Assembly: GCF_007855645.1 (NCBI RefSeq)
Contig: NZ_CP042261.1
Coordinates: 228,501 to 292,500 of the forward strand
DNA: 64,000 nt
Reading direction: 5' to 3'
From: Qingshengfaniella alkalisoli
Lineage (GTDB): Bacteria > Pseudomonadota > Alphaproteobacteria > Rhodobacterales > Rhodobacteraceae
Shown: piece by piece, positions 8,011 to 18,565 of the stretch
How positions within the stretch are numbered: the stretch's first letter is position 1
Layout: each line of letters opens with the position of its first letter
Made by a program: the position numbers and the translations under genes
Notes under the pieces: model-generated
Seen by the model: the letters and a program-made list of their open reading frames with translations, nothing else
The model's database searches: none
Told to the model about the DNA's origin: nothing

Positions 8011-9495
8011 TCAGATCGCCAGCGCCCGCAACACCAAGAATACGCCGGACGACAGAAGCGCCGACGCTGGTACCGTGATCAGCCATGCGGCTACAATGGT
8101 CAGAAAATGTGACCGGCGCACCAGTTTGCGGCGCCGGCGTTCTTCAGGTGCGATTACCTTGTTGCGGCCGGATTGCTGGGCAAATTGGCGCGCGCGGCGT
8201 TCCAGGAACCATTCTCGGAAAAAGCCCACACCGAAAACACCGCCAATCGCGATATGCGTGGAACTGACGGGCAGCCCAAGCCAACTCGCGATTATGACGG
8301 TAATAGCCGCAGAAAGGGCTACGCAATAAGCACGCATTGGGTTCAGCTTTGTGATCTGGCTGCCAACCATGCGTATCAGCTTGGGGCCGAACAGCATCAA
8401 GCCGAAGGAAATACCGAGAGCCCCGACAACCATGACCCATGTTGGGATTTCCTGCATGTCCATCGTGGTGTGACCCTCTTGAACGACATTCGCAATTGCC
8501 GCCAAGGGGCCGACCGCATTCGCGACATCATTGGCACCATGCGCGAACGACAGCAGGCCGGCGGACAGAACAAGCGGGAACGAAAACAGGCTCTTGAGGG
8601 ATTTGTTGCGGTTTTCCATCCCTTCCGACTGCATACGAATCAAAGGAGCTGCGACGGCATAGGAAAGCGCGCCAACCATAATGCCCAAGGCAAGCGACGC
8701 GAGAGGGGAAACCGTTAGGATGGCCTTCAAGCCCTTCAGCAACAGATATGTGGTAAAGGCACCAGCCATGATGCCGATAAGCACTGGCACCCAGCGACGC
8801 GCGGCGGCGATCTTGTCGTCCTGATAGATGACGTAGACCTTGATGAAGGCAAGCGTTGCAGCAGCGATCACACCGCCCATCAACGGCGAGATCACCCAGC
8901 TTGCCGCGATGGCCTGCATGGTGTTCCAATCGACGGCTGAAAGCCCTGCGGCGGTTGCTCCTGCACCCAGAACACCGCCGACCACGGAATGGGTGGTTGA
9001 AACGGGTGCTCCGATTATCGTCGCCAGATTGACCCACAATGCGGACGATACCAGTGCCGCCATCATCGCCCAGACAAAGACGTTGGGATCGGCGAGACTG
9101 GCTGGATCGATGATGCCTTTGGAAATCGTTCCAACCACGTCGCCGCCGGCCAGCAGGGCACCGGCGCTCTCGCACAAAGCCGCGATGACGATAGCGCCGC
9201 CCATGGTAAGCGCGTTGGCGCCTACCGCCGGACCCATGTTGTTAGCGACGTCATTGGCCCCGATGTTCAGCGCCATGTACGCGCCGAAGATGGCTGCGGC
9301 GATCACGACGAATGAATCCGGGCGCTGGCCGACGAGCAAGAAGGCGACGAGACCCGTCAGAATCAAGAAGGCAAGCGCAACGCTCATGCCAATAAATGGC
9401 CGTGACACGTATTGTGCGGCGTACTCGACCTGACTGATCCGGTTAAGATCTTTATCCAGCGTCGCCCATTGGCGGTCGGCGCGGTTCTGGGCCAC
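8011..9495 (-). CDS. pit: PiT family inorganic phosphate transporter
   Basis: A 494-residue inner-membrane protein with about ten hydrophobic segments and the two PiT signature repeats: GANDVANNMGPAVGANALT in the first half and GANDVANAVGPLAA in the second. The family imports metal-phosphate coupled to a proton or sodium gradient. A soluble loop of about 60 residues with many Arg and Lys (QQSGRNKVIAPEERRRRK) precedes the last membrane segment. The start is GTG 9493-9495 with GAGGAC upstream. No PhoU-like partner (DUF47) is adjacent, although these often pair with Pit. Confidence 0.93.
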   Translation of the reverse strand: MAQNRADRQWATLDKDLNRISQVEYAAQYVSRPFIGMSVALAFLILTGLVAFLLVGQRPDSFVVIAAAIFGAYMALNIGANDVANNMGPAVGANALTMGGAIVIAALCESAGALLAGGDVVGTISKGIIDPASLADPNVFVWAMMAALVSSALWVNLATIIGAPVSTTHSVVGGVLGAGATAAGLSAVDWNTMQAIAASWVISPLMGGVIAAATLAFIKVYVIYQDDKIAAARRWVPVLIGIMAGAFTTYLLLKGLKAILTVSPLASLALGIMVGALSYAVAAPLIRMQSEGMENRNKSLKSLFSFPLVLSAGLLSFAHGANDVANAVGPLAAIANVVQEGHTTMDMQEIPTWVMVVGALGISFGLMLFGPKLIRMVGSQITKLNPMRAYCVALSAAITVIIASWLGLPVSSTHIAIGGVFGVGFFREWFLERRARQFAQQSGRNKVIAPEERRRRKLVRRSHFLTIVAAWLITVPASALLSSGVFLVLRALAI

Positions 9496-9555
9496 GGGCG
9501 TCCTCTCGAAAAGTCGTCTAACTACATCAACCGCAGGCGGCTACCCGCTTTTGGA

Positions 9556-10038
9556 TCAATGATCAAGTAGGTCTTGATGCGTCAGTTTGCCCAGAATATC
9601 CCGCAATTCGGGCTCGTCCACCAGCTTCGACGCCTCTTCGGGGCTGAACCATTGACGTCGACGCTGATCACTTTCCGGGAAAGTTTCGCGCATGGTGACA
9701 ACCTTTACAGGATAAATAACGGCTCGTGTCGGGACGGGGGGGCCAGTGTCGATTTCCTTCAAGTATCCATAGTCGCCAAGTGGCGTCGCCCAGACATCGC
9801 CTTCGGCTACGCCAGCTTCTTCCCAGGCTTCCTCAAGAGCGGCCTGCGCGCCATCCATCCCGTTCATCGGCCAGCCTTTGGGGATGATCCATCGTCCCGT
9901 GCCACGTGATGTGATCAGCAGGATTTTCAGCCCGTCTTGCGTCTCGCGGTAGCATAGCGCGGCCAACTGTATGCGATCAGGTCGCCTGATCAGCGGCCGG
10001 ATATACTCCTCCCAGGTTTTCTTAAGTATCGTCGCCAT
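9556..10038 (-). CDS. Nudix hydrolase
   Basis: A 160-residue protein with a Nudix fold core. The Nudix box is read as G-x5-M-x7-EEAWEEAGV, so the first conserved Glu is replaced by Met and the conserved Arg by Glu, while the catalytic helix EExxEEAGV is kept. The stretch GRWIIPKGWPMNGMDGAQAA matches the diphosphoinositol-polyphosphate/Ap4A-type alphaproteobacterial subfamily. The true substrate is unknown. It follows the start of the Pit gene by 60 bases and is probably a separate unit; tRNA-Gly lies upstream. Confidence 0.88.
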   Translation of the reverse strand: MATILKKTWEEYIRPLIRRPDRIQLAALCYRETQDGLKILLITSRGTGRWIIPKGWPMNGMDGAQAALEEAWEEAGVAEGDVWATPLGDYGYLKEIDTGPPVPTRAVIYPVKVVTMRETFPESDQRRRQWFSPEEASKLVDEPELRDILGKLTHQDLLDH

Positions 10039-10134
10039 ACGTTGTCCGAATGCTGTCGTTTTCTTTTACCCTGCGGCAATTGAATGCACCTGTCCAGTCC
10101 TCGGGAGATACAGCACAATCGCGACGGGAGGTAC

Positions 10135-10208
10135 TGGAGCGGGTAGCGGGAATCGAACCCGCACGACTAGCTTGGAAGGCTAGGGCGCTACCATTACACC
10201 ATACCCGC
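10135..10208 (-). tRNA. tRNA-Gly, anticodon TCC
   Basis: The minus strand starts GCGGGTATGGTGTAATGGTA and ends TACCCGCTCCA (74 bases, CCA encoded). Acceptor stem GCGGGTA pairs with TACCCGC. The anticodon stem CTAGC/GCTAG encloses CTTCCAA with anticodon TCC, and the T arm is GCGGGTTCGATTCCCGC. All arms look intact. Confidence 0.95.
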
Positions 10209-10284
10209 TCAGCGTGATCCGACCTAATTCAAGCCCCAAGGAACGTCAAGCAGTCCCCGCTGGATCAAGCGAAATTCATTTTGA

Positions 10285-10620
10285 TCATGGCCAGGGTTTG
10301 CCGTCCAGTGCCTTCATTAGCCCGATGATGCTCATGACCGCGAAATAAACACCAACCGCCAACAGGATCAGTATGCCAACGCCCACGATCACAAGGATCA
10401 GTCCAAGAATGGCAAGGCCAAGCGCTATCCAGAAGGTACGAATCTGCTTTCGGTAATGGGTGCTGAGCGGATTGGTCGGGTCATCCCCGCGCCAAATATA
10501 GGCCAGCACTACACCGACGATCGAGGTGATGCCGACCACCACCGACAGGATATAAAGTCCCCAGACAATCTTTACCCGCGTCGCGGTATCATCCGTGAAT
10601 TTCGTCGGTGTCTCGGTCAT
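10285..10620 (-). CDS. DUF4870-like small membrane protein
   Basis: A 111-residue protein with three or four hydrophobic segments (about residues 17-42, 64-87 and 88-105) and the sequence YIWRGDDPTNPLSTHYRKQIRTFW, typical of DUF4870/TIC20-like small membrane proteins of Rhodobacteraceae. The function is unknown. It ends the minus-strand string that begins with sucC, 51 bases after the end of lpd, so it may be cotranscribed with lpd. Confidence 0.8.
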   Translation of the reverse strand: MTETPTKFTDDTATRVKIVWGLYILSVVVGITSIVGVVLAYIWRGDDPTNPLSTHYRKQIRTFWIALGLAILGLILVIVGVGILILLAVGVYFAVMSIIGLMKALDGKPWP

Positions 10621-10671
10621 AGTGCTATCCTCCGTGTGTGGCCCCGAGCATGCGTCGGGGCCATCACAGGA

Positions 10672-12060
10672 TCAAGCGTGGATTGGGCCGTCGCCGCAAG
10701 CCAGGGCTGCTTCGCGCACGGCTTCGGAATAGGTCGGGTGCGCGTGGCAGGTGCGGGCGAGGTCTTCGGCGGCAGCGCCGAATTCCATCGCGACGCAGAC
10801 TTCATGGATCAGGTCGCCCGCCATTGGACCGATGATATGTACCCCGACGATGCGGTCGGTTTTCTTGTCAGCCAGTAGCTTCACGAACCCGTCTGCCGCG
10901 AAGTTGGCCTTCGCACGGCCATTACCCATGAAGGAAAACTTGCCGATCTTGTAGTCTACGCCGGCTTCCTTCAGTTGCTCTTCCGTCTTGCCAACAGAGG
11001 CGACTTCCGGGTGCGTATAGATGACGCTGGGAATGACGTTGTAGTTCACATGGCCGGCCTGACCCGCGAGGATTTCGGCAACTGCGACGCCTTCGTCTTC
11101 GGCCTTGTGCGCCAGCATCGGCCCCGCGATCGCGTCGCCGATGGCGTAGATGCCTTTGACACTGGTCGCGTAGTGACCGTCCGTCTTGATCTGGCCACGG
11201 TCGGTCATTGCGATACCCAACGCATCGAGCCCCAACCCGTCGGTGTAGGGCCGGCGTCCCGTTGCAACCAGAACCGTGTCTGCGTCAATCGTGTGCTCGC
11301 TATCGTCCTTGCGCAGTTTGTAGGTCACTGTGGCTTTGGACTTGGAGGTCGCGGCACCTTGCACGGCCGCACCCAGCACGAAGTCCAACCCTTGCTTGCC
11401 CAGCAGTTTCTGGAACTGGCGGCAGACCTCGGCATCCATGCCCGGCGTGATGGTGTCGAGAAACTCGATGACGGTCACCTCGGCGCCAAGACGTTTGTAG
11501 ACCGAGCCGAGCTCCAGCCCGATGACGCCTGCGCCGATCACGACCATTTTCTTCGGGATCTTGCCCAGCTCCAGAGCGCCGGTGGAGGTCACGACCATCT
11601 TTTCGTCAACCTCCACGCCCGGAAGCGACGATGCTTCCGATCCGGAAGCGACGATGATGTTCTTGGCAGTGTGTGTCTCGTCACCGACCTTTACCTTGCC
11701 GGCTTCCGGGATCGATCCCCAGCCTTTCAGCCAGTCGATCTTGTTCTTCTTGAACAGGAACTCGATGCCGTTGGTGTTCTGGCTGATGACATCATCCTTG
11801 TAGGCGAGCATCTGCTTCCAATCGACGGTCGGTGCCTTGACCTTCAGACCCATCTTCTCGAAATTGGTTTCTGCCTCGTGCAGTTGTTCGGTTGCATGCA
11901 GCAGCGCTTTTGACGGGATGCAGCCGACGTTCAGGCAGGTTCCGCCCAGCGTGTCTCGCCCTTCGACACAGGCCGTTTTCAAGCCAAGTTGTGCACAGCG
12001 TATTGCGCTGACATAGCCGCCGGGGCCGCTGCCAATTACGATGACGTCATAGTCTGTCAT
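10672..12060 (-). CDS. lpdA: Dihydrolipoyl dehydrogenase (E3)
   Basis: This 462-residue flavoprotein reoxidises dihydrolipoamide on the E2 subunit and passes electrons to NAD+. The FAD motif GSGPGGY is at residues 10-16. The redox-active pair is C42 and C47 in [10 protein letters not shown]. The NAD-binding motif [10 protein letters not shown] and the catalytic HPTYSE with H441 and E446 (which act from the partner subunit of the dimer) are all present. It follows sucB and the MAPEG gene in the same direction, so it very probably serves the 2-oxoglutarate dehydrogenase complex; a second E3 for pyruvate dehydrogenase would be elsewhere. Confidence 0.97.
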   Translation of the reverse strand: MTDYDVIVIGSGPGGYVSAIRCAQLGLKTACVEGRDTLGGTCLNVGCIPSKALLHATEQLHEAETNFEKMGLKVKAPTVDWKQMLAYKDDVISQNTNGIEFLFKKNKIDWLKGWGSIPEAGKVKVGDETHTAKNIIVASGSEASSLPGVEVDEKMVVTSTGALELGKIPKKMVVIGAGVIGLELGSVYKRLGAEVTVIEFLDTITPGMDAEVCRQFQKLLGKQGLDFVLGAAVQGAATSKSKATVTYKLRKDDSEHTIDADTVLVATGRRPYTDGLGLDALGIAMTDRGQIKTDGHYATSVKGIYAIGDAIAGPMLAHKAEDEGVAVAEILAGQAGHVNYNVIPSVIYTHPEVASVGKTEEQLKEAGVDYKIGKFSFMGNGRAKANFAADGFVKLLADKKTDRIVGVHIIGPMAGDLIHEVCVAMEFGAAAEDLARTCHAHPTYSEAVREAALACGDGPIHA

Positions 12061-12117
12061 TTGGGTCTCCTTGATCGTTCGGACGAGACGCGCTGCGCTC
12101 TCCGCGATTATGTCTTG

Positions 12118-12510
12118 TCAGTTTATCAATGCCGCGAGGATCATCAGGATGCTTGCCGCGAACCCGACCGCCCAGATCATTGAACGCCATGGCACCCAGC
12201 CAAATACATAGGCTGGCACGTAAAGGGTACGCGCGAGCAGGTAGAGCCAGGCACAAAATACGGTGAACGCACTTCCTGCACCGCCGAGGCTTACAACGAC
12301 GACGGCAACGGTAAACAGTACCAAACCTTCGAAATGGTTGTTCATTGCCCGCTGCAAGCGTGCCGCCTTGCCCGTTAGTGCAGGTGTGTGGTCCCGCGTA
12401 CCCATCGCCACCTTGGGGCCAACTTGACGGTTGGCGGCGATGGAAAATGCGGTGAACTGAGCCCCTTGCAAAAGTCCGGCGAGGGCGAGTGCGGTCAGTT
12501 CCGGTGTCAT
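12118..12510 (-). CDS. MAPEG family membrane protein
   Basis: A 130-residue protein with four predicted membrane helices and the MAPEG hallmark RAMNNHFEGLVLFTVAVV (an ExxNHxE-like glutathione-site region in helix 2). Bacterial MAPEG proteins may have glutathione transferase or peroxidase activity, but no reaction can be assigned here. ATG 12508-12510, preceded by GGAGCCCC, is preferred to an upstream in-frame start at 12546. It is placed between sucB and lpd in the 2-oxoglutarate dehydrogenase gene string, which is common in Rhodobacteraceae although no metabolic connection is known. Confidence 0.88.
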   Translation of the reverse strand: MTPELTALALAGLLQGAQFTAFSIAANRQVGPKVAMGTRDHTPALTGKAARLQRAMNNHFEGLVLFTVAVVVVSLGGAGSAFTVFCAWLYLLARTLYVPAYVFGWVPWRSMIWAVGFAASILMILAALIN

Positions 12511-12564
12511 TTTCGGGGCTCCCGCGTAAGGACAATGATCACTCATCCACGACGGATGAAACGG

Positions 12565-12585
12565 GCCTGCCCGTATCAGGCAGGC
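12565..12585 (-). terminator. Intergenic stem-loop after sucB
   Basis: GCCTGCC (12565-12571) pairs with GGCAGGC (12579-12585) around a 7-base loop, just downstream of the sucB stop on the minus strand. There is no good T-run after it (GTTTC at most), so it may be a weak terminator, an mRNA 3'-end stabiliser or an attenuator before the MAPEG-lpd part of the transcript. Confidence 0.4.
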
Positions 12586-12595
12586 TCGTAGGTAG

Positions 12596-14128
12596 TTAAA
12601 GATCCATCAACAGCCGGCGCGGATCTTCCAGCGCTTCCTTGACGCGCACCAGGAAGGTCACAGCACCTTTGCCGTCAACGATCCGGTGGTCATAGCTCAG
12701 CGCCAGATACATCATCGGGCGGATCACGACCTGCCCATTGATCGCCATGGGACGTTCCTGGATCTTGTGCATGCCCAGGATGCCCGATTGCGGCGGGTTC
12801 AGGATAGGCGAGGACATCAGCGAGCCATAGACACCACCGTTGGAGATGGTGAAGGTGCCGCCCTGCATTTCCGACATCGAAAGCTTGCCGTCGCGGGCGC
12901 GCTTGCCTTTTTCGGCGATGGCTTTTTCGATCTCGGCGAAGGACATGCTGTCGGCGTCGCGAATGACCGGGACGACAAGCCCCGTGGGGGTCCCGGCGGC
13001 CACGCCCATATGCACGAAGTTCTTGTAGACGATGTCTGTGCCATCGATTTCGGCGTTGACCTCGGGCACTTCTTTCAGAGCGTGGCAGCATGCCTTGGTG
13101 AAGAAGGACATGAAGCCCAGACGAACGCCGTGCTTCTTTTCGAACAGGTCCTTGTATTCCTTCCGCAGCGCCATGACCTCGGTCATGTCCACCTCGTTAT
13201 AGGTGGTCAGCATAGCGGCGGTGTTCTGGCTGTCTTTCAGGCGCTTCGCGATGGTCTGGCGCAGGCGGGTCATCTTCACCCGTTCTTCGCGTGCCGCGTC
13301 GTCGGCGGGAACCGGAGCACGCGGCGCAGCAGGTGCACTCGGCGCTGCTTTCGGCGCAGAGATCGCGTTCAGCACATCTTCCTTCATGATGCGACCGTCA
13401 CGGCCCGTGCCCGTTACCTGATCGGCGGAGATGTTTTTCTCGGCCATCAGCTTGTTCGCAGACGGGGCGTTCTCTACGTCTTTTTGCCCATCGCCTGTGG
13501 GCTTCGCGTCAGATTTCGGAGCGTCGCCGGATTTCTTGGCTGGTGCTGCACCACCGGACGTCATCTCGCCCAGCTTGCCACCCGCTTCAATGGTTTCGCC
13601 TTCCTGGGCCGTGATCTTGCCCAAGGTGCCAGCGGCAGGGGCCGGGACCTCTACCGATACCTTGTCTGTTTCCAGTTCACACAGGATTTCGTCCTGCGCG
13701 ACGTTGTCGCCTTCGGATTTGAACCAGGTCGATACGGTCGCCTCGGTGACACTTTCGCCAAGAGTCGGCACCATGATGTCAACGGTTTCGCCGCCCTTGC
13801 CGGAGATCTCTTCGGCATATTCGGCGTCGTCTTCGGTCTTCTGGGCGCTGACGCTCTCTTTAACCTTGGTTTCTTCCGGTCCTGCGTTGCCTTCTTCGGC
13901 AATGCTTGCCAGCAACGCGTCGACGCCTACTGTATCACCTTCTTGGGCAACGATTTCCGCCAGCTTGCCGGATGCGGGCGAGGGAACCTCGACCGTTACC
14001 TTGTCGGTTTCCAACTCGCACAGCATTTCGTCTTCGGTCACGGTGTCACCTGGTTTCTTGAACCAGGTGGCGACCGTGGCTTCGGTCACGCTTTCGCCAA
14101 GAGTTGGGACTCGGACTTCGATGGTCAT
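12596..14128 (-). CDS. sucB: 2-oxoglutarate dehydrogenase E2, dihydrolipoyllysine succinyltransferase with two lipoyl domains
   Basis: A 510-residue E2 subunit. Two lipoyl domains are seen, at about residues 2-78 and 116-192, each with [13 protein letters not shown] and the lipoylated Lys in ELETDK (K43 and K156). An Ala/Pro/Lys/Glu linker follows, then the peripheral subunit-binding domain (about 217-255, [10 protein letters not shown]...GRIMKEDV) and the catalytic domain with DHRIVDG (H481, D485) near the C terminus. Most bacterial SucB proteins carry one lipoyl domain; two are found in some Rhodobacteraceae. It starts 4 bases after the sucA stop. The complex makes succinyl-CoA and NADH from 2-oxoglutarate in the cytosol. 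Confidence 0.97.
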   Translation of the reverse strand: MTIEVRVPTLGESVTEATVATWFKKPGDTVTEDEMLCELETDKVTVEVPSPASGKLAEIVAQEGDTVGVDALLASIAEEGNAGPEETKVKESVSAQKTEDDAEYAEEISGKGGETVDIMVPTLGESVTEATVSTWFKSEGDNVAQDEILCELETDKVSVEVPAPAAGTLGKITAQEGETIEAGGKLGEMTSGGAAPAKKSGDAPKSDAKPTGDGQKDVENAPSANKLMAEKNISADQVTGTGRDGRIMKEDVLNAISAPKAAPSAPAAPRAPVPADDAAREERVKMTRLRQTIAKRLKDSQNTAAMLTTYNEVDMTEVMALRKEYKDLFEKKHGVRLGFMSFFTKACCHALKEVPEVNAEIDGTDIVYKNFVHMGVAAGTPTGLVVPVIRDADSMSFAEIEKAIAEKGKRARDGKLSMSEMQGGTFTISNGGVYGSLMSSPILNPPQSGILGMHKIQERPMAINGQVVIRPMMYLALSYDHRIVDGKGAVTFLVRVKEALEDPRRLLMDL

Positions 14129-14132
14129 CGGG

Positions 14133-17105
14133 TCAGTTTCCTTCGATTGTCAGCGCTTCATCGACAAGCGCATCTTGCTGTGCTTTGTGCTGGCTGGCCA
14201 GACCTGTGGCCGGAGAGGCCGAGGCATGGCGCCCGACATAGACGGGACGCTCATGTTTCGCGCCGATACGGGTCAGGACCCATTCGATATTGGGCTCGAC
14301 AAATGTCCAAGCGCCCTGGTTCTTCGGTTCTTCTTGGCACCAGACCACCTGCGCGTCCTTGAAGCGTTCGAGCTCTTTCACAAGACTCAACGCGGGGAAC
14401 GGGTAGAACTGTTCCAGGCGCAGAATATAGACATCGTCCAGCCCACGCTTGTCACGTTCTTCAAGCAGATCGTAGTAGACCTTGCCCGAACACATTACGA
14501 CGCGGCGGATCTCGTTGTCGGGCTTCAGTTGTAGATCGGAATTGCCGTGTTCTGCATCGTCCCAGAGCACGCGGTGGAAAGACGAACCATCCGTGAACTG
14601 CTCAGCGGTGGATACCGCCAGCTTGTGACGCAGGAGAGACTTCGGTGTCATGATCACCAGCGGCTTGCGGAAGCTGCGGTAAATCTGGCGGCGCAGAATG
14701 TGGAAGTAGTTGGCCGGAGTCGTACAGTTGGCGACGATCCAGTTGTCTTCGGCGCACATCTGCAAGAAGCGTTCCAGACGGGCGGAGGAGTGTTCCGGTC
14801 CTTGCCCTTCGAACCCGTGCGGCAGCAGCATCACAAGGCCGGACATGCGCAACCACTTGCGTTCGCCCGAACTGATGAACTGGTCGAACATGATCTGCGC
14901 GCCGTTGGCGAAATCGCCGAACTGGGCTTCCCACATGACCAGCGCGTTCGGTTCGGCCAGCGAATAGCCATACTCGAAGCCGAGCACGGCGTATTCCGAC
15001 AGCATGGAGTCGATGACTTCATAGCGTGCTTGACCGTCGCGGACATTGTTGAGCGGGTAGTAGCGCTCCTCGTCCTTCTGGCTGATCAGGGCTGAGTGGC
15101 GCTGGCTGAATGTGCCCCGCGCACTATCCTGACCGGACAGCCGAACGGGGTAACCTTCGGTCAGAAGCGATCCGAATGCCAACGCTTCGGCCGTTGCCCA
15201 GTCGAAACCTTTACCCGTTTCGAACATCTGCTTCTTGGCATCCATGATCCGTCTGACCGTGCGGTGGACAGGGAAGCCCTCCGGAACGGTGGAGATTGCC
15301 CTGCCGACCTGTTCGTAGGTCTCTTTCGAAATCCACGTTGTCCCGCGGTCGTATTCGTCCGGACGCGCGTCGAGATGCGACCAGCGACCGTCCAGCCAAT
15401 CGGCCTTGTTGGGTTTGAATTCTTTTCCGGCTTCGAACTCTTCGTTCAGCATCGCCTGGAAGGCAGCCTTCATGTCGTCGATTTCCCCTTCGGGGATCAG
15501 ACCGTCTTCGATCAGCCGTTCGGTATAGATCTGAAGCGTCGTCTTATGCTTCTTGATCTTGGTGTACATCTCCGGCTGAGTGAACATTGGTTCGTCGCCC
15601 TCGTTATGCCCGAAACGACGATAGCAGAAGATGTCGATCACGACGTCCTTGTGGAATTTCTGCCGGAACTCGGTCGCAACCTTTGCGGCATGTACGACGG
15701 CTTCAGGATCATCACCGTTCACGTGGAAGATTGGTGCTTCAACCATCAGCGCGATATCGGTCGGGTATGGCGACGATCGCGAGAAATGCGGCGCGGTCGT
15801 GAAGCCGATCTGGTTGTTCACGATGATATGCATCGTGCCACCGGTGCGGTGGCCCACCAGCCCGGACAGACCGAAGCCCTCCGCGACAACGCCCTGACCT
15901 GCGAAAGCTGCATCGCCATGCAGCAAAACCGGCAGAACTTTCACACGATCCGCATCGTTCAGTTGCGCCTGCTTGGCCCGCGCCTTACCTAGCACCACCG
16001 GGTTGACGGCTTCGAGGTGTGACGGGTTGGCGGTCAGCGAAAGGTGGACCTTGTTGCCGTCGAATTCTCGGTCGGAAGACGCGCCAAGATGGTACTTGAC
16101 GTCGCCGGACCCTTCAACATCTTCTGGCTTGAAGCTGCCGCCCTGGAACTCGTTGAAGATAGCACGGTAGGGCTTGCTCAGGACGTTGGCCAAAACCGAC
16201 AGTCGGCCGCGGTGAGGCATGCCGATAACGATGTCCTCGATACCGAGTGCACCGCCGCGTTTGATCACCTGCTCCATTGCGGGGATCAATGCTTCACCGC
16301 CATCGAGGCCGAAGCGTTTGGTGCCTGTGTACTTCACATGCAGAAATTTTTCGAAACCTTCCGCTTCGACCAATTTGTTCAGGATCGCGCGGCGACCCTC
16401 ACGGGTAAAACGGATCTCCTTGTCAAATCCTTCGATCCGTTCCTTGAGCCATGCGGACTGTTCCGGGTCGGAAATATGCATGTATTGCAGAGCAAAGGTG
16501 CCGCAATAGGTGCGTTTCACGATCTCGATGATCTGGCGCATCGTGGCCAGTTGTAGGCCAAGCACGTTGTCGATGAATATTGGCCGGTCCATGTCGGCGT
16601 CGGTAAAGCCGTAGGATTTGGGGTCGAGTTCAGGATGTGCGCTTTGGTCGCGCATGCCAAGTGGATCGAGATCAGCAACAAGGTGCCCCCGGATACGGTA
16701 GGCGCGGATGATCATGATTGCCCGGACACTGTCCAGAACGGCGCGTTTGACCTGCTCGTCGGTCAGTTCTACATTGCCGTCTTTCGCCTTCGCCTTGATT
16801 TTGTCACCGGCACCCTTGATCTCGGGCGCGATCGTGAGCGTGTCGGCCCACTGTCCGTCCAGCGCTTGGGTCAGTTCATCGTCCGGCTGAGGCGGCCAGT
16901 CACGGCGTTCCCATGACGGTCCTTTTGCTTCCGCCTTGACCGCGACCTCGTCATCGCCAAGCGCGCGGAAGAACTCCTGCCACGCGTCGTCCAAGGCTGC
17001 CGGATTATCGGCGTATTGGGCGTATAGCTGTTCGATGTATTCCGCGTTCTGCCCCTGAAGAAAGCTTGAGGCGTGGAACAGGTCGTTGGGGCTGTGTTCG
17101 GTCAT
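14133..17105 (-). CDS. sucA: 2-oxoglutarate dehydrogenase E1 component
   Basis: A 990-residue thiamine-diphosphate decarboxylase. The N-terminal [17 protein letters not shown] and DDAWQEFF are the E1 segment for E2/E3 contact. The ThDP region [19 protein letters not shown] and the [11 protein letters not shown] motif (Mg binding) are intact, as are the [13 protein letters not shown] and [13 protein letters not shown] blocks. ATG 17103-17105 is chosen over an in-frame start eight codons upstream because the protein then begins MTEHSPND and AGGACG lies about 11 bases before it. Length and all key blocks match full-length SucA. It precedes sucB by 4 bases. Confidence 0.97.
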   Translation of the reverse strand: MTEHSPNDLFHASSFLQGQNAEYIEQLYAQYADNPAALDDAWQEFFRALGDDEVAVKAEAKGPSWERRDWPPQPDDELTQALDGQWADTLTIAPEIKGAGDKIKAKAKDGNVELTDEQVKRAVLDSVRAIMIIRAYRIRGHLVADLDPLGMRDQSAHPELDPKSYGFTDADMDRPIFIDNVLGLQLATMRQIIEIVKRTYCGTFALQYMHISDPEQSAWLKERIEGFDKEIRFTREGRRAILNKLVEAEGFEKFLHVKYTGTKRFGLDGGEALIPAMEQVIKRGGALGIEDIVIGMPHRGRLSVLANVLSKPYRAIFNEFQGGSFKPEDVEGSGDVKYHLGASSDREFDGNKVHLSLTANPSHLEAVNPVVLGKARAKQAQLNDADRVKVLPVLLHGDAAFAGQGVVAEGFGLSGLVGHRTGGTMHIIVNNQIGFTTAPHFSRSSPYPTDIALMVEAPIFHVNGDDPEAVVHAAKVATEFRQKFHKDVVIDIFCYRRFGHNEGDEPMFTQPEMYTKIKKHKTTLQIYTERLIEDGLIPEGEIDDMKAAFQAMLNEEFEAGKEFKPNKADWLDGRWSHLDARPDEYDRGTTWISKETYEQVGRAISTVPEGFPVHRTVRRIMDAKKQMFETGKGFDWATAEALAFGSLLTEGYPVRLSGQDSARGTFSQRHSALISQKDEERYYPLNNVRDGQARYEVIDSMLSEYAVLGFEYGYSLAEPNALVMWEAQFGDFANGAQIMFDQFISSGERKWLRMSGLVMLLPHGFEGQGPEHSSARLERFLQMCAEDNWIVANCTTPANYFHILRRQIYRSFRKPLVIMTPKSLLRHKLAVSTAEQFTDGSSFHRVLWDDAEHGNSDLQLKPDNEIRRVVMCSGKVYYDLLEERDKRGLDDVYILRLEQFYPFPALSLVKELERFKDAQVVWCQEEPKNQGAWTFVEPNIEWVLTRIGAKHERPVYVGRHASASPATGLASQHKAQQDALVDEALTIEGN

Positions 17106-17136
17106 TATGATGCGTCCTGAATAGCGCAAACGGGTC

Positions 17137-17655
17137 TTATCGGGTCGGCACGGGGCCGTAGTGATTATCTGATGTGTCGCCCGGACGGGTCAGCCACCAG
17201 AGCTTTAGGATAGAAGCGACAAGTATGACCGCGTAGGTCACATACAAGCCGGTCAGTCCAACGACTGCCGCGACGGGATGCAGCCTTACCGGGTCCGCAC
17301 CGACAGCTTCAATCGCGCCGAAGCCAAGTACGCCAAGCAGCAGCCCTGCAAAAGCGCATAGCACGATAATGGTCGGCAGAATCATGAACCAGCCCGGACG
17401 GCCCGTGTCGTGCATGCGACGCCATCCGGCGGCAAGCGCAGGGAACAGCGTGACAAACCAGAAAATCAGAGTGATGGGATGGCGGCCAGGTTCTTCTTCG
17501 GTCGCGAAGCCGAAGATCAGGCCGTCGATCATCTGGGCGACAAGGCCGCCCAGAATGACAAAGAGAAAGAACCACCAGTATTCCGGACGACTCGCGCGTC
17601 CCTGCAAGGTCAGGAATTTCGCGAAACAGGTTTTGACAGCGTCCATGAAACCCAT
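17137..17655 (-). CDS. DUF805 domain membrane protein
   Basis: A 172-residue protein with four hydrophobic segments. The first 25 residues (CFAKFLTLQGRASRPEYWWF) and WRRMHDTGRPGWF are the two signature blocks of DUF805. The function is unknown. It lies between sucD and sucA (23 and 31 bases from each), so it is almost certainly part of the suc transcript. Placement of a DUF805 gene here is recurrent in Rhodobacteraceae, which hints at selection for co-expression, but no reaction or interaction is known to me. Confidence 0.88.
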   Translation of the reverse strand: MGFMDAVKTCFAKFLTLQGRASRPEYWWFFLFVILGGLVAQMIDGLIFGFATEEEPGRHPITLIFWFVTLFPALAAGWRRMHDTGRPGWFMILPTIIVLCAFAGLLLGVLGFGAIEAVGADPVRLHPVAAVVGLTGLYVTYAVILVASILKLWWLTRPGDTSDNHYGPVPTR

Positions 17656-17678
17656 GGCTCTTCCCCTAGTTCAGCGTA

Positions 17679-18560
17679 TCAGCCGATCGCCTTGAGCACG
17701 GCTTCGCCAAGCTTGGCCGGGCTTTCGGCGACAACGATGCCAGCCGACTTCATGGCTTCGATCTTGTCGTCTGCACCGCCCTTGCCCCCGGCGACGATCG
17801 CGCCGGCGTGGCCCATGCGGCGTCCCGGAGGTGCCGTGCGACCAGCGATGAACCCGGCGGTTGGCTTGGAACGACCGCGCTTTGCTTCGTCCTTGAGGAA
17901 CTGAGCGGCTTCTTCTTCCGCAGATCCGCCGATTTCACCGATCATGATGATGGATTCGGTTTCGTCGTCCGCGAGGAACCATTCCAGAACGTCCAGATGT
18001 TCGGTGCCCTTGATCGGGTCACCGCCGATGCCGACGCAGGTGGACTGGCCAAGGCCAACGTCAGTGGTCTGCTTGACGGCTTCGTAGGTCAGCGTGCCCG
18101 AACGGGATACGACGCCCACGGTGCCGCGCTTGTGGATGTGACCCGGCATGATGCCGATCTTGCAGGCATCCGGCGTGATGACACCCGGGCAGTTCGGGCC
18201 GATCAGCGTGGATTTGGAGCCTTCCAGCGCACGCTTGACCTTCATCATGTCGAGCACCGGAATGCCTTCGGTGATGCAGACGATCAGTTCCATTTCCGCG
18301 TCGATAGCTTCCATGATCGAATCTGCCGCGAAGGGCGGCGGTACATAGATCACGGATGCATTGGCTTCGGTCTTGGCCTTTGCTTCATGTACGGAATTGA
18401 AGACGGGCAGATCAAGGTGGGTCTGACCGCCTTTGCCGGGGGTCACACCGCCAACCATCTTGGTGCCGTATGCAATCGCCTGTTCGGAGTGGAAGGTGCC
18501 CTGCGAGCCAGTCAGGCCCTGACAGATAACCTTGGTGTTTTCGTCAACGAGTACAGCCAT
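17679..18560 (-). CDS. sucD: Succinyl-CoA synthetase alpha subunit
   Basis: A 293-residue subunit with the CoA-binding Rossmann part ([20 protein letters not shown]) and the phosphohistidine loop [15 protein letters not shown] near residue 250. The [10 protein letters not shown] block is also present. It joins with SucC to convert succinyl-CoA to succinate with nucleotide triphosphate formation. It starts 5 bases after the sucC stop, as in most bacteria. Confidence 0.98.
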   Translation of the reverse strand: MAVLVDENTKVICQGLTGSQGTFHSEQAIAYGTKMVGGVTPGKGGQTHLDLPVFNSVHEAKAKTEANASVIYVPPPFAADSIMEAIDAEMELIVCITEGIPVLDMMKVKRALEGSKSTLIGPNCPGVITPDACKIGIMPGHIHKRGTVGVVSRSGTLTYEAVKQTTDVGLGQSTCVGIGGDPIKGTEHLDVLEWFLADDETESIIMIGEIGGSAEEEAAQFLKDEAKRGRSKPTAGFIAGRTAPPGRRMGHAGAIVAGGKGGADDKIEAMKSAGIVVAESPAKLGEAVLKAIG

Positions 18561-18565
18561 TTCTC

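Noticed and set aside
12686-14362. Plus-strand open frame of 558 codons opposite sucB
   Set aside because: Phe/His/Gly/Arg-rich antisense of a clear E2 gene.
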